Source: Rhodoferax ferrireducens (GTDB lineage: Bacteria > Pseudomonadota > Gammaproteobacteria > Burkholderiales > Burkholderiaceae_C). From it: DNA of 64,000 bases. Every line of letters starts with the position of its first letter. Position 1 is the first letter of the stretch. Positions 28,194 to 37,280 of this stretch are shown one piece after another. The position numbers and the translations under genes are program-made. Below the pieces are notes generated by a model. That model searched no databases, had not been told where the DNA came from, and saw only the letters and a program-made list of their open reading frames with translations. The stretch lies in the NCBI GenBank assembly GCA_002083775.1, contig MTEI01000013.1, positions 29,186 to 93,185 of the forward strand. The letters run 5' to 3'.

Positions 28194-30506
28194 ATGAATC
28201 ACAGCCGCATGGATTTCTTTCCTGATCACTTCCAGGAAACCGATTACGGCATTGCTGATTTGGTAGATATCGAACAGCTTAGAAATTTGTTCGAACGATT
28301 TACAAAGGCCACTGGATTCACCATTGGTTTTCTCGACCATCCCAGAATGAATGTGCTGATTGCCACTGGCTGGAAACGTATTTGCACGGACTTTCATCGG
28401 CGCAGTCCGGCTGCGGAGCGGTCGTGCTTCAGTAGCAATCAGCAATTGCTGAAAGATCTTGGAAAAACCGACCAAGCTGTGGTTCAAATATGTAAGCACG
28501 GATTGGCTGATTGCGCTATTCCCATCATTGTCGAAGGGCGTCACTTGGCTAGTTTGGCAACTGGGCAAATGCTGCTGAATAAACCTGATTTGGATCAATT
28601 TACCCGACAGGCTGAGGAGTTTGGATTTGACACTACTGACTATCTGCAGGCGCTCGCGGAGGTCAACATAGTTGACGAGGAACGACTTAAAGCCATCACC
28701 AATTATCTGGGTGCCATGGCACAGATGATTTCACAGATGGGCTACGCCAAGCTCAAACTAAAAAATGAGATGGTGCGGCGCAAACATAGCGATGCTGTTA
28801 TACGCATCGCCGCGATCGCCTTTGAGTCACAAGAAGGTATGGTGATTACCGATGCCTCCGGAATAATTATGCGGGTCAATAAATCCTTTACCGACATCAC
28901 TGGATATGCGGCAGAGGAAGCGGTGGGGCAAAACCCACGAATTCTCACTTCTGGTCGTCATGACAGAGACTTTTACGAGGTTATGTATCTGGCGTTAAAA
29001 GAGGATGGTGTTTGGGCAGGTGAAATCTGGAATAAGCACAAAGATGGTCACATTTATCCTGAATGGCTCACCATCAGTGCAGTAACAGACGATGCCAAAT
29101 TGTTATCTCACTACGTCGCAATCTTTACCGATATCAGTGAACGCTTCAACGCACAGGCCCAAATTGACACGATGACCTTTCTCGACCCGTTGACCCACCT
29201 GTCCAATCGCCGATTGCTGCTGGATCGACTGGAACAGACATTACGAGTCAGCGCACGTCACAGTCGCAAGAGCGCCTTGCTTTTTGTGGACCTCGATAAT
29301 TTTAAAGTTCTGAACGAAACGTTGGGCCACCACCAGGGCGACTTTCTGCTAAAGCAAGTGGCTGAGCGTCTTAAAACCTGTATTCCTGAAGGCGACACAC
29401 TGGCACATCTTGGAAGTGATGAATTTGCAGTGATGCTTGAAGACCTGAGCGAGTTCGACCTGGAGGCTGCCACCATGGCAGAAGCTGTGGCAACCAAGAT
29501 CCTCACAGCGTTACAGCAAGACTTTTTGCTCAATCAAGTTCCGTATCACAGTAGTGCGAGTATCGGGATCGCGCTGTTCGGCGGTGACACTCTGAACAAC
29601 AGCGATCAGCCACTCAGGCACGCCGAGTTGGCCATGTTCCAAGCCAAAGTAAATGGTCGCAATATGCTGCGCTTCTTTGATACCAAGATGCAGACTGAAG
29701 TCTCAGCAAAAGCGGCACTGGAATCCGATTTGCGTGTGGCGGTTCAGAAGCAACAGTTCGTGCTTCACTATCAACCACAGGTTCAGGGTGTTGGTCATAT
29801 GACGGGGGCGGAAGTGCTGGTGCGATGGCAGCATCCCGAACGCGGTATGGTGTCGCCCGCCGACTTTATTCCGCTAGCTGAAGAAAGTGGCTTGATTCTG
29901 CCGATTGGTCAATGGGTGTTGGAGTCTGCATGTACCCGATTGGCTGCCTGGGCCGATGACCCCGATTTGTCGCACATGACGATATCTGTGAACGTGAGCG
30001 CGCGTCAATTCAAACACCTCGATTTCGTTGACAGCGTACTGGCAACCTTGGAACGCACCCGGGCTCAACCGAAAAATCTGAAGCTGGAGCTGACCGAGAG
30101 CATGTTGGTGGATGATGTAGAAGCCGTGATCGTCAAGATGGGTTTGCTAAAAGCTTGTGGCGTGACTTTCTCTCTAGATGACTTTGGTACGGGTTATTCT
30201 TCACTGGCTTACCTGAAGCGCCTGCCGTTAGACCAACTAAAAATTGACCAGGCTTTTGTGCAAAATATCGTTACCGACCCTAACGATGGCGTTATTGCGA
30301 AGATGGTGGTGGTGTTGGCCGAGAGTATGGGATTATCCGTGATTGCAGAAGGGGTTGAATTACAGACGCAAGTTGAATTTCTTGCAAGTCTGGGCTGCCA
30401 TGCATATCAAGGGTATCTGTTCAGCAAGCCGCTACCGCAGGATGCCTTTGAGGCTTTTGCCAAATCGACACCAGTTGACCAGCAGAGTGTCAGTCTGCTC
30501 CACTGA
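28194..30506 (+). CDS. PocR-PAS-GGDEF-EAL cyclic-di-GMP signalling protein
   Basis: This 770-residue cytoplasmic sensor starts with a PocR ligand-binding domain (about 20-190; CSFSSN-type and ICKHGLADCAIPI segments). A PAS domain follows (about 205-320; GIIMRVNKSFTDITGY), then GGDEF (about 335-500) and EAL (about 515-760). The diguanylate cyclase motif reads GSDEF (407-411). The phosphodiesterase motif reads EVLVRW (540-545), but DDFGTGYSSLAYLK and KIDQAFV are kept, so phosphodiesterase activity is likely. No RxxD inhibitory site precedes GSDEF. It lies tail to tail with the cobalamin operon. Confidence 0.92.
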   Translation: MNHSRMDFFPDHFQETDYGIADLVDIEQLRNLFERFTKATGFTIGFLDHPRMNVLIATGWKRICTDFHRRSPAAERSCFSSNQQLLKDLGKTDQAVVQICKHGLADCAIPIIVEGRHLASLATGQMLLNKPDLDQFTRQAEEFGFDTTDYLQALAEVNIVDEERLKAITNYLGAMAQMISQMGYAKLKLKNEMVRRKHSDAVIRIAAIAFESQEGMVITDASGIIMRVNKSFTDITGYAAEEAVGQNPRILTSGRHDRDFYEVMYLALKEDGVWAGEIWNKHKDGHIYPEWLTISAVTDDAKLLSHYVAIFTDISERFNAQAQIDTMTFLDPLTHLSNRRLLLDRLEQTLRVSARHSRKSALLFVDLDNFKVLNETLGHHQGDFLLKQVAERLKTCIPEGDTLAHLGSDEFAVMLEDLSEFDLEAATMAEAVATKILTALQQDFLLNQVPYHSSASIGIALFGGDTLNNSDQPLRHAELAMFQAKVNGRNMLRFFDTKMQTEVSAKAALESDLRVAVQKQQFVLHYQPQVQGVGHMTGAEVLVRWQHPERGMVSPADFIPLAEESGLILPIGQWVLESACTRLAAWADDPDLSHMTISVNVSARQFKHLDFVDSVLATLERTRAQPKNLKLELTESMLVDDVEAVIVKMGLLKACGVTFSLDDFGTGYSSLAYLKRLPLDQLKIDQAFVQNIVTDPNDGVIAKMVVVLAESMGLSVIAEGVELQTQVEFLASLGCHAYQGYLFSKPLPQDAFEAFAKSTPVDQQSVSLLH

Positions 30507-30741
30507 GATACGCTTCGACGGGTTATCTTGAGTCAGCAACATGAGCTGCTGAGTTTGCGTTCTGTACGTCTGCAAATTGAATCCGAAGCGAATCCTATTC
30601 CCCGCCGCTTGCGGCGTATGAAACTCACAGTGTCTGAAGGGTACTGTAGAACGAAGGCGAGCCGAGAAGCGTGCGAGTCGTAGTGCAACGAATACACCGC
30701 CCCTTGGGGGGAAGTTCGTTAACCATCCCTCTTGTCAGCTA

Positions 30742-31497
30742 TCACTGCCGCTCGAAACAGTGACCCAGCTGGACGGTCTCGCCAATGATCACCAGCCCCG
30801 GCTGAGGCCCGTAAGACGGTGCCAGCGTCACCAGCTGACTCAGGCCAGTGGCCCAGACGCGCTGGGTGGCGCGGGTGCCGTCGCGCACAATGGCAGCGGG
30901 CGTATCCGGTGCCAAACCATGCGCGATCAGTTGCCGGGCAATGTGGGGCAAGCGCTGTACTCCCATGTAAAACACGCGAGTCTGACCCGGCCGGGCCAAA
31001 GCTGCCCAGTCATACGCATCACTCTCGTCGGCCAGATGGCCCGGCAGAAAGATACAGCTTCCCGCCAGATCACGATGGGTCAAAGGAATACCCGCTGCCG
31101 TCGCGCAGCCACTGGCCGCTGTCACCCCTGGCACCACCTCAAATCCGATGCCATGCGCCTGCAGCGTTTGCACCTCTTCACCTCCTCGGCCAAAGACAAA
31201 CGGGTCGCCACCCTTGAGCCGCACCACCTGCCGACCGGCCTGGGCATGAAACACCAGCAAGGCATTGATTTGTTCTTGCGGCACCGAGTGGTTGCCCAGC
31301 GCCTTGCCGACGTACAGGCGCTCGGCGTTGGGCGGGATCAAATCCAGCACCTCTTGGGTGATCAGCCGGTCATGCACCACCACCTCGGCGCGTTGCAGAC
31401 GGTTCAGCGCACGCAGCGTCATCAGGTCGGCCGGGCCTGGACCGGCACCCACGATATAGACAAAGCCTGCTCGCCGGATCGCGTGTTTTTCACGCAT
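30742..31497 (-). CDS. cobA: Uroporphyrinogen-III C-methyltransferase (SUMT)
   Basis: This 251-residue enzyme uses two SAM molecules to make precorrin-2 from uroporphyrinogen III, the entry step to cobalamin and sirohaem. Class III methyltransferase marks are VGAGPGPADLMTLRA, VVRLKGGDPFVFGRGGEE and VVPGVTAASGCAT. It stands alone, not fused to CysG oxidase/ferrochelatase domains. The ATG at 31497 follows AGGAG with seven bases between and overlaps the ferredoxin gene by eight bases. It is the last gene of the cobalamin operon. Confidence 0.95.
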   Translation of the reverse strand: MREKHAIRRAGFVYIVGAGPGPADLMTLRALNRLQRAEVVVHDRLITQEVLDLIPPNAERLYVGKALGNHSVPQEQINALLVFHAQAGRQVVRLKGGDPFVFGRGGEEVQTLQAHGIGFEVVPGVTAASGCATAAGIPLTHRDLAGSCIFLPGHLADESDAYDWAALARPGQTRVFYMGVQRLPHIARQLIAHGLAPDTPAAIVRDGTRATQRVWATGLSQLVTLAPSYGPQPGLVIIGETVQLGHCFERQ

Positions 31498-31837
31498 GGC
31501 AGTCTCCTGGGCCTTGGTGGAACACCAGATCATCCACCGGCTGACCCGCCACCAAGTGCTGCTCGATGATGCGGTCCATGTTGGCCGGTGTCACGTTGTA
31601 GTACCAGGTGCCGTCAGGCTGCACACACATCACCGGGCCACCCTTGCAGGCGGCAAAACAGCTGACCCGGCTGCGTTTGACCCGCAGCGCACCGTCATTC
31701 AGACCCGCAGCCTTGAACTTGTCACCCAGGCTGTCAAACAGGGCCTGGGCGGCGCCGTCCTGGGTGCAGCGCGGGCCGGTGCAGATGAGTAGATGGCGCT
31801 TGTAGTCGCCAATTTTGGGTTTGATAACTTCGCTCAT
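31490..31837 (-). CDS. Thioredoxin-like [2Fe-2S] ferredoxin of the cobalamin operon
   Basis: This 115-residue protein has the cysteine pattern of thioredoxin-fold [2Fe-2S] ferredoxins: CTGPRCTQ near the N terminus, then CFAACKGGPVMC. It lies between cobJ and cobA with ATGA-type overlaps, so it is translated with them. Similar ferredoxins occur in other bacterial corrin operons and may supply electrons for a reductive step such as ring or cobalt reduction; that role is inference. Confidence 0.88.
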   Translation of the reverse strand: MSEVIKPKIGDYKRHLLICTGPRCTQDGAAQALFDSLGDKFKAAGLNDGALRVKRSRVSCFAACKGGPVMCVQPDGTWYYNVTPANMDRIIEQHLVAGQPVDDLVFHQGPGDCHA

Positions 31838-32844
31838 GCCTGGGCCTCCTCGAAGCCGGACAGTTCTTCTTCCGGCGGGGTCTTGAGCACCAGTTCCAGG
31901 TAGTCGGTGGGCAACTGGTGACGTTGCGCCAACTCAGCCAAGCTGATGCCTTCAGCATAGTCAGCATGCAGATTTGCTGTCCAGCCCAGCAGGCCGGTGG
32001 AGAGTGATCGGCCACGTTTTTCACCGTCGCGGGCAGCGCCGTCACCCTGCAGATCGTATTTGTTGGCGTAACCACGCGGGGTGATCATCAGGCCGTCACG
32101 CACATAGGTGTTGCTGTTGCCAATCAGCACCGTGCTGAGCATGCCGATGTCGCAATCACTCATCTTGCCCAGCGTGGTGAATTCGATGGCTTGGCGGCGT
32201 CGGTAGGCCGACTTGACCACCGCCACTGGCGTCTGCGGTGAACGGTGGCGCAAAAACAGGAACTGTGCCTGCTCAATCTGCTGGGTACGCCGCCCACTCT
32301 TGGGGTTGTACAAGGCCACTACAAAGTCAGCCGCAGCGGCAGCCTCCAGCCGACGGGCGATGACCGGCCACGGTGTCAGTAGGTCCGACAAAGAGATCGT
32401 GCAGAAGTCATGCGTTAGTGGCGCGCCCACTAACGAAGCACAGGCGTTGATGGCCGAGGTACCCGGCACAATTTCCACCGGCACACCGCTGTCAGGTGTC
32501 CAGCCGGCCTGAAACAGCACCTCGTAGGTCGGCCCGGCCATGCCGTAGACCCCGGCGTCCCCGCTGGAGATCAGCGCTACCTTCTTTCCCGCTTGGGCGC
32601 TCTCGAGCGCATGCACCGCGCGGTCCAACTCCTCGGTCATGCCCTTGCGGATGACTTCTTTGCCCTTCAGCAAATCAGCCACCAACTTGATGTAGGTGAC
32701 ATAACCAATGACCACATCGGCCTCGGCAATGGCCGCAACGGCGCGGTGGGTCATCTGGGCGAAGCTGCCCGGGCCAATGCCCACCAGCATGATCTTGCCT
32801 TGCGGGTCGGTGGCAACAGGGACTTCAGAAACAATCTCGGTCAT
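31834..32844 (-). CDS. cobJ: (Cobalt-)precorrin-3B C17-methyltransferase
   Basis: This 336-residue enzyme methylates C17 and drives ring contraction (CbiH in the anaerobic pathway). Tetrapyrrole methylase motifs are VGIGPGSFAQMTHRA, ISSGDAGVYGMAGP, VPGTSAINACASLVGAPL and LYNPKSGRR. It is about 80 residues longer than CbiH of enteric bacteria; the extra C-terminal part (from about GLLGWTANLHAD) is a short helical domain of unknown use. The start overlaps the preceding gene by 20 bases. Confidence 0.93.
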   Translation of the reverse strand: MTEIVSEVPVATDPQGKIMLVGIGPGSFAQMTHRAVAAIAEADVVIGYVTYIKLVADLLKGKEVIRKGMTEELDRAVHALESAQAGKKVALISSGDAGVYGMAGPTYEVLFQAGWTPDSGVPVEIVPGTSAINACASLVGAPLTHDFCTISLSDLLTPWPVIARRLEAAAAADFVVALYNPKSGRRTQQIEQAQFLFLRHRSPQTPVAVVKSAYRRRQAIEFTTLGKMSDCDIGMLSTVLIGNSNTYVRDGLMITPRGYANKYDLQGDGAARDGEKRGRSLSTGLLGWTANLHADYAEGISLAELAQRHQLPTDYLELVLKTPPEEELSGFEEAQA

Positions 32845-33250
32845 GCGTCATCCTTGCAATGGAAATGGTGGCGTTTTTGCCGTCAACGCCTTGGTGTTTG
32901 AATTTTTCGACCAGCAACTGATTGGCTTGGTTGTCTGCCGCCAGCAGGGCTGACGCCTCGGACACCGAGGAGGTTCCCATGTGGCGCAGCACCGTGGCGG
33001 ACGGGTTGGGCACCGGCACCGCAGCCAACTCTGTCGCGCTGAAGAACCGTATCGGCCACCCCACCAAGGTGGCCAGTTCGAGGAAAGCGGCCTCGTTGGA
33101 CTTGGCTTCGATGCTGGCCAGAACGCGCACCTGGGCGCGAGTCAGCCCGGCTTGGGCCAGCGCCGCGTCCAGCGCGTGCAACACCGTGCTCAGGGGCGTG
33201 CCCCGGTCACAACCGAGGCCAATGGCGACGTTTGGCAACGCTGCACTCAT
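32825..33250 (-). CDS. cobE: CobE / CbiG C-terminal-domain protein
   Basis: This 141-residue protein corresponds to the C-terminal domain of CbiG (CobE family): VAIGLGCDRGTPL at the N terminus, VLASIEAKSNEAAFLELA, the FFSATELAAVPVPNPS region and TSSVSEASALLAA. The start at 33250 makes an ATGA overlap with the gene for the N-terminal CbiG part. Together the two genes supply the cobalt-precorrin-5A hydrolase that opens the lactone ring and releases acetaldehyde. Confidence 0.88.
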   Translation of the reverse strand: MSAALPNVAIGLGCDRGTPLSTVLHALDAALAQAGLTRAQVRVLASIEAKSNEAAFLELATLVGWPIRFFSATELAAVPVPNPSATVLRHMGTSSVSEASALLAADNQANQLLVEKFKHQGVDGKNATISIARMTHDRDCF

Positions 33251-34050
33251 GCGCCTTGTTCCTGTGGTGGGCGGTACACCACCAGCCGCTCGTTGAGTTG
33301 TGCCCAGTGCTTGGGGGTTACCTCGGCATGGGTGATCCATAGCACCGCTTTGAATTGGTCCAGATCAACATCTTCAAAACGGGTGAAACGGTGGATATTG
33401 GCAGGCAGTGGTGTGGGCCGAGTCCACCAGTGGGGGCTGCCAGCTTCCTGCACCAGTGCCACCGGCTCCTGGTTCACCACGGCGGCAGAGACACGGGTGA
33501 TGTTGATCTTGGGGGATTCGACCCGCCAGCCGAGTTCGCGCCCCAGAATGTCCACTGCAATGGTCTTGCCTACGTCTGACGCGGTAGTCAACACCGCTGT
33601 GCCACCCAGCAATGCGGCAACTTGTTCTGCCATGGCATTGGCCCCACCAATATGGCCTGATAACACCGGAATGACAAACTGCCCGGATTCGTCCACGACG
33701 ATCACACCGGGGTCTTCGTCCTTGTTCTTGAGGTGCGGCGCGATCAGGCGCACCACCGCCCCCAAGGATACAAAAAACACCAGTTGGTCATAGCGGGCAA
33801 ACAAGCCCGCCATCTCGTCACGCACCGGGCCGCTGTAGCTGCGCACCGGGTTGATCACCCCAGCCAGTAGGGGTGCAAATTTATCTGCAACACACAGGTG
33901 TGTGTCGGGCAACTGGCGCGCAAGAAACGCGGCTTGCTGTGTGCCGTGTTTGGTGATGGCGATCAGCGCCACGTTCGGCGGAGTCGTAGCGGCTGACGGA
34001 TGACCAGCCAGCGTTGGTGTCGGGTCAACGGGCAAAGGCAAGCCGTTCAT
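33247..34050 (-). CDS. cbiG: CbiG N-terminal and central domains (cobalt-precorrin-5A hydrolase)
   Basis: This 267-residue protein holds the N-terminal (ALIAITKHGTQQAAFLAR) and central parts of CbiG, with FVSLGAVVRLIAPHLKNKDEDPGVIVVDESGQFVIPVLSGHIGGAN-type sequence diagnostic of the family (cited in short: LSGHIGGANAMAEQ). CbiG is usually one chain of about 350; here its C-terminal domain is the next gene. ATG at 34050 overlaps the cobI stop as ATGA. Presence of CbiG marks the anaerobic, early-cobalt route. Confidence 0.9.
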   Translation of the reverse strand: MNGLPLPVDPTPTLAGHPSAATTPPNVALIAITKHGTQQAAFLARQLPDTHLCVADKFAPLLAGVINPVRSYSGPVRDEMAGLFARYDQLVFFVSLGAVVRLIAPHLKNKDEDPGVIVVDESGQFVIPVLSGHIGGANAMAEQVAALLGGTAVLTTASDVGKTIAVDILGRELGWRVESPKINITRVSAAVVNQEPVALVQEAGSPHWWTRPTPLPANIHRFTRFEDVDLDQFKAVLWITHAEVTPKHWAQLNERLVVYRPPQEQGA

Positions 34051-34838
34051 GCCGAGGCTTCCTCGGCCAGTTCGATGCTGGTTTTTTGGCGGCAACCACG
34101 CACCATCGGCCCTTTTTCGCGGCCCGGATTTTTCACCAGCAACAAAGACAGGTAATTGACCTGGCTGCCCTTGAGGCTGGCCACATCCCTTATGACCCGT
34201 TCCAAGGGTGATCCGGCCTTTTCCACCAGGCAGCTGTGGGCCAACAGGCCACGGCGATCCAGCAGGTCAATCAGGTCGTCGAGCAGCGGTTTGACCTTCA
34301 TCAGCACCAGGGTGTCGAAGTCGTCCAGCATCTTCTCCACAGCGTGGATGCCATAGGCGGCAGGCACGATGGCAATGGTGTCGTCCTGCTCGGACAGCGG
34401 CACCTGCACCGTGGCACAGACCGCGTTGAACGAGCTGACCCCCGCCACAATTTGCACCTGCGCCTGCGGGTCCAGCTCACGCAGCACCCGCGCCAGGTAG
34501 CTGAAACTGGCGTAAGTAGACGCATCTCCTTCCACCAGAAACAGCACATCCTGCCCGGTGGCCAGCAAGTCGCGCACGGTTTTGGCCGCCTTGAGCCAGT
34601 GGCGTGCCAGTTTCTCTGCATCGTGCGTCATCGGGAACAGCAGCGGCAGATGAAGCGCGGGCAGCGGCAAACCCGCGCGCTGGGCAATGTCGAGCGCGTA
34701 GCTGTCTTGGTGCAGGCTGCGTACCGGGTAGGTCCAGACGGCATCGGGGCGTTCCAGCAAGGCCCAGGCCTGGCGGGTGATCAGACCAGGGTCACCCGGG
34801 CCCAGGGAGACACCAAAAAGGGTAGCGTTTTTAGACAT
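34047..34838 (-). CDS. cobI: (Cobalt-)precorrin-2 C20-methyltransferase
   Basis: This 263-residue class III SAM methyltransferase (CbiL/CobI) methylates C20 of (cobalt-)precorrin-2. Marks are GVSLGPGDPGLITRQA, FLVEGDASTYASFSYLARVL and VAGVSSFNAVCATVQVPL. It overlaps cobL by eight bases. The usual family length is 230-260. Confidence 0.94.
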   Translation of the reverse strand: MSKNATLFGVSLGPGDPGLITRQAWALLERPDAVWTYPVRSLHQDSYALDIAQRAGLPLPALHLPLLFPMTHDAEKLARHWLKAAKTVRDLLATGQDVLFLVEGDASTYASFSYLARVLRELDPQAQVQIVAGVSSFNAVCATVQVPLSEQDDTIAIVPAAYGIHAVEKMLDDFDTLVLMKVKPLLDDLIDLLDRRGLLAHSCLVEKAGSPLERVIRDVASLKGSQVNYLSLLLVKNPGREKGPMVRGCRQKTSIELAEEASA

Positions 34839-36186
34839 GAGTCACTTCAAATTCAGGAGTCGTAGCGGCAGGACTGGCTTGGGCACAGACGATCCAGACT
34901 GGGTTTTCAGCGGCCATACGGTGCATCTGCAAAATAGGCTGGCTGCGCGATGCCTGCAGTTGCACCACATCCCAGTTCGCCGACAGGGTTTTGACCGTCT
35001 CAACCGCCGTGGCCATGTTTTCCAGCGTCACAAAGTTCATCACCAGCCAGCCACCGGGGCGCAGGCGCTGCAGCACCAGGCCAATCAATGCGGCCAGTTC
35101 ACCCGCTGAGCCACCGATGAACACCGCATTGGGGTCAGCCCAGTCGGCCAAACCCTCGGGTGCTTTGCCGTGAACCAAGCTGTGGTTGCTGATGCCCATG
35201 GCTCGGCGGTTCTGCAGCACATTGGCGCAATCGTCGGCGTTTTTTTCAATAGCGTAGACATGGCCCTGCGCGCACAAGCGGGCCGCCTCCAGCCCGACCG
35301 AACCCGAGCCCGCGCCAATGTCCCAGACCACACTGTTCTGTCGCAGTTGCAGCCGCGCCAAAGACACAGCACGCACTTCGTTTTTGGTGATCAGCCCTTT
35401 TTCCGGGTGACGCTGGGCAAAACTGGCATCGGGTAGGCCAAACAGCACGGGCGACACGCGCAAGGTGCTGCGCCACAGCACCACCACGTTGAGCTCGGCA
35501 AACCTCATCTGGGTGGCTGCCTCAATGCTGAAGCCGCTGACAACACGCTCCTGCGGCTGGCACAGGCGCTCGACCACCGCCATTTCCCAGTCGTTGTCCA
35601 AACCTTCGCTGACCAGCATCCGGGCGATGCGATCCGGTGAGTTGGCCGGGCTGGTCAGCACCGCCAGGCGGTCGTATAGGCGCAGGTCTCGCAGCAAACC
35701 ATACAAACCGTGGCTGGGCGCTGAGCCGACCACCCACTCCCCGGCATCACCGCTGTGGACCGAGACAAAGCGCATGTCCTGCCAAGGCAGGCACAGGCGG
35801 GCACAGGCCAGTTGCAAGGTGGACACGTTGGGCAACACCTCAATGACCTCGACACACAGGCGTGAGGCCAGGTAGGCGGCAATGCCGTGGCACAGCGGGT
35901 CACCGGTAGCCAGGACCACCACGCGCCGACCCTCGTCCAGCGCAGCGCGGATCCATTCTGGCACCTGCGACAAAGTGCCAGTCAGGTCACGCTGCTCGGC
36001 CTGCGGCGAAATATCTTGTGCCAGCAATTGCAAGGTGCGCGAACCGCCGATCACCAACTGGGCCTGGGCCAGATGGGCCAGCGCACCTTGGCTCAAGCTG
36101 GCCGCGCCGTCGTCGAGCACCCCCAGCACACGGCACTTGTTCAAATTCTTCATGGATTCTTTGTTCAACCTGGGTTCCTTGTTCAT
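34831..36186 (-). CDS. cobL: Precorrin-6B/cobalt-precorrin-7 C5,15-methyltransferase (CbiE-CbiT fusion)
   Basis: This 451-residue fusion carries a CbiE tetrapyrrole-methylase domain (about 15-225; GDPLCHGIAAYLA and VLPNVSTLQLACARL) and a CbiT class I methyltransferase domain (about 255-440; WDIGAGSGSVGLEAARL, AVFIGGSAGEL). It methylates C5 and C15 and removes the C12 acetate carboxyl. The ATG at 36186 overlaps the cbiD stop as ATGA. A methionine 11 codons later is an alternative start where homology begins. Confidence 0.94.
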   Translation of the reverse strand: MNKEPRLNKESMKNLNKCRVLGVLDDGAASLSQGALAHLAQAQLVIGGSRTLQLLAQDISPQAEQRDLTGTLSQVPEWIRAALDEGRRVVVLATGDPLCHGIAAYLASRLCVEVIEVLPNVSTLQLACARLCLPWQDMRFVSVHSGDAGEWVVGSAPSHGLYGLLRDLRLYDRLAVLTSPANSPDRIARMLVSEGLDNDWEMAVVERLCQPQERVVSGFSIEAATQMRFAELNVVVLWRSTLRVSPVLFGLPDASFAQRHPEKGLITKNEVRAVSLARLQLRQNSVVWDIGAGSGSVGLEAARLCAQGHVYAIEKNADDCANVLQNRRAMGISNHSLVHGKAPEGLADWADPNAVFIGGSAGELAALIGLVLQRLRPGGWLVMNFVTLENMATAVETVKTLSANWDVVQLQASRSQPILQMHRMAAENPVWIVCAQASPAATTPEFEVTHV

Positions 36187-37280
36187 GGGTATTGCGCAAC
36201 CTTGTGACCGTCAAAGTCGCAGACCAGCACTTGGATGTCGAAGGGGTCGGGGTAGGTCCGGCGCAAGGTCTGCACCACCCGTTGCGCCAAAGTGGTGTGA
36301 AACTCCGTGCACAAACCCAGTTCATCCATACGTTCACCGGCATAACGCGCAGTCTTGGCAGCGCGGATGTCGGCACAGATGTCCACTGGCGCGCCCAGTT
36401 CTGCCGCCAAATCAGCCAACAGGCCGGTGTCCACATCGGCACGCCCGGCGTGGGTGATGGTCTCCCCCTGGGCGATCTTGGTGAGTTTGCCGACCATGCC
36501 ACCAATCACGACTTGCTTCAAACCCGCCTTCACCGCCGCACTCATGGCATAACGCAAAAAGTCCCCCATCTGCACAAAAGCCGCCTCGGGCAGATGCGGC
36601 AGCTCTTGCATGACAAATTTCTCGGTTCGACCACCAGTGGTGAGCACCACCACGCCCTGCGGCAAAGTGCCCGCCACCTGAACTCCCTGCACCACGCTGG
36701 CCCGGTAGGCTGCGGTTGAGTAGGGCTTGACGATGCCGGTGGTGCCCAGAATGGAGATACCTCCCAGGATGCCCAGTCGTGCGTTGGTGGTTTTTTTGGC
36801 CATGACTTCACCTTGCGGCACCGAGATCGTGACTTCCACCCCGGCTTCTTCCAGCATGGACCCGGCCGCAAGACGCGCATTGGCTTCGATGTTGCGACGC
36901 GGCACCGGGTTGATGGCCGGGCCGCCCACCTCCAGGCCCAAACCGGGCATGGTGACCCGGCCCACGCCAACGCCACCCGCCAGCCGAACCTGACCGGGTT
37001 GTTTAGCCAGCCAGCGCACATCGGCCGTCAAATGGGCTTTGTCGGTGCAATCGGGGTCGTCACCGGCATCCTTGATCACCATCGCATGGGCTGAAGAGCC
37101 ATCACAGCGGCCATCCCGCACGGCAAAACGCACCAGATCACCGTTGGGCAGTTGACACTCCACACTGTCGGGCACTTGGCCCGTCACCAGGCCAATGACC
37201 GCTGCCCTTGCCGCCGCAGCCGAACAGGCGCCGGTGGTGAAACCGGTGCGGGTGCCACGCGGCGCCTCCTTGTCCATCAC
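36183..37280 (-). CDS. cbiD: Cobalt-precorrin-5B C1-methyltransferase
   Basis: This 365-residue protein is CbiD, which methylates C1 in the anaerobic route. The N-terminal RTGFTTGACSAAAARAA is the family signature, followed by GVGRVTMPGLGLEVGGPAINP, ILGGISILGTTGIVKPYS and the HAGRADVDT segment. It has no aerobic (CobF-type) counterpart in the window, which supports the early-cobalt pathway. Both ends make four-base overlaps with neighbouring genes. Confidence 0.95.
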   Translation of the reverse strand: MMDKEAPRGTRTGFTTGACSAAAARAAVIGLVTGQVPDSVECQLPNGDLVRFAVRDGRCDGSSAHAMVIKDAGDDPDCTDKAHLTADVRWLAKQPGQVRLAGGVGVGRVTMPGLGLEVGGPAINPVPRRNIEANARLAAGSMLEEAGVEVTISVPQGEVMAKKTTNARLGILGGISILGTTGIVKPYSTAAYRASVVQGVQVAGTLPQGVVVLTTGGRTEKFVMQELPHLPEAAFVQMGDFLRYAMSAAVKAGLKQVVIGGMVGKLTKIAQGETITHAGRADVDTGLLADLAAELGAPVDICADIRAAKTARYAGERMDELGLCTEFHTTLAQRVVQTLRRTYPDPFDIQVLVCDFDGHKVAQYP

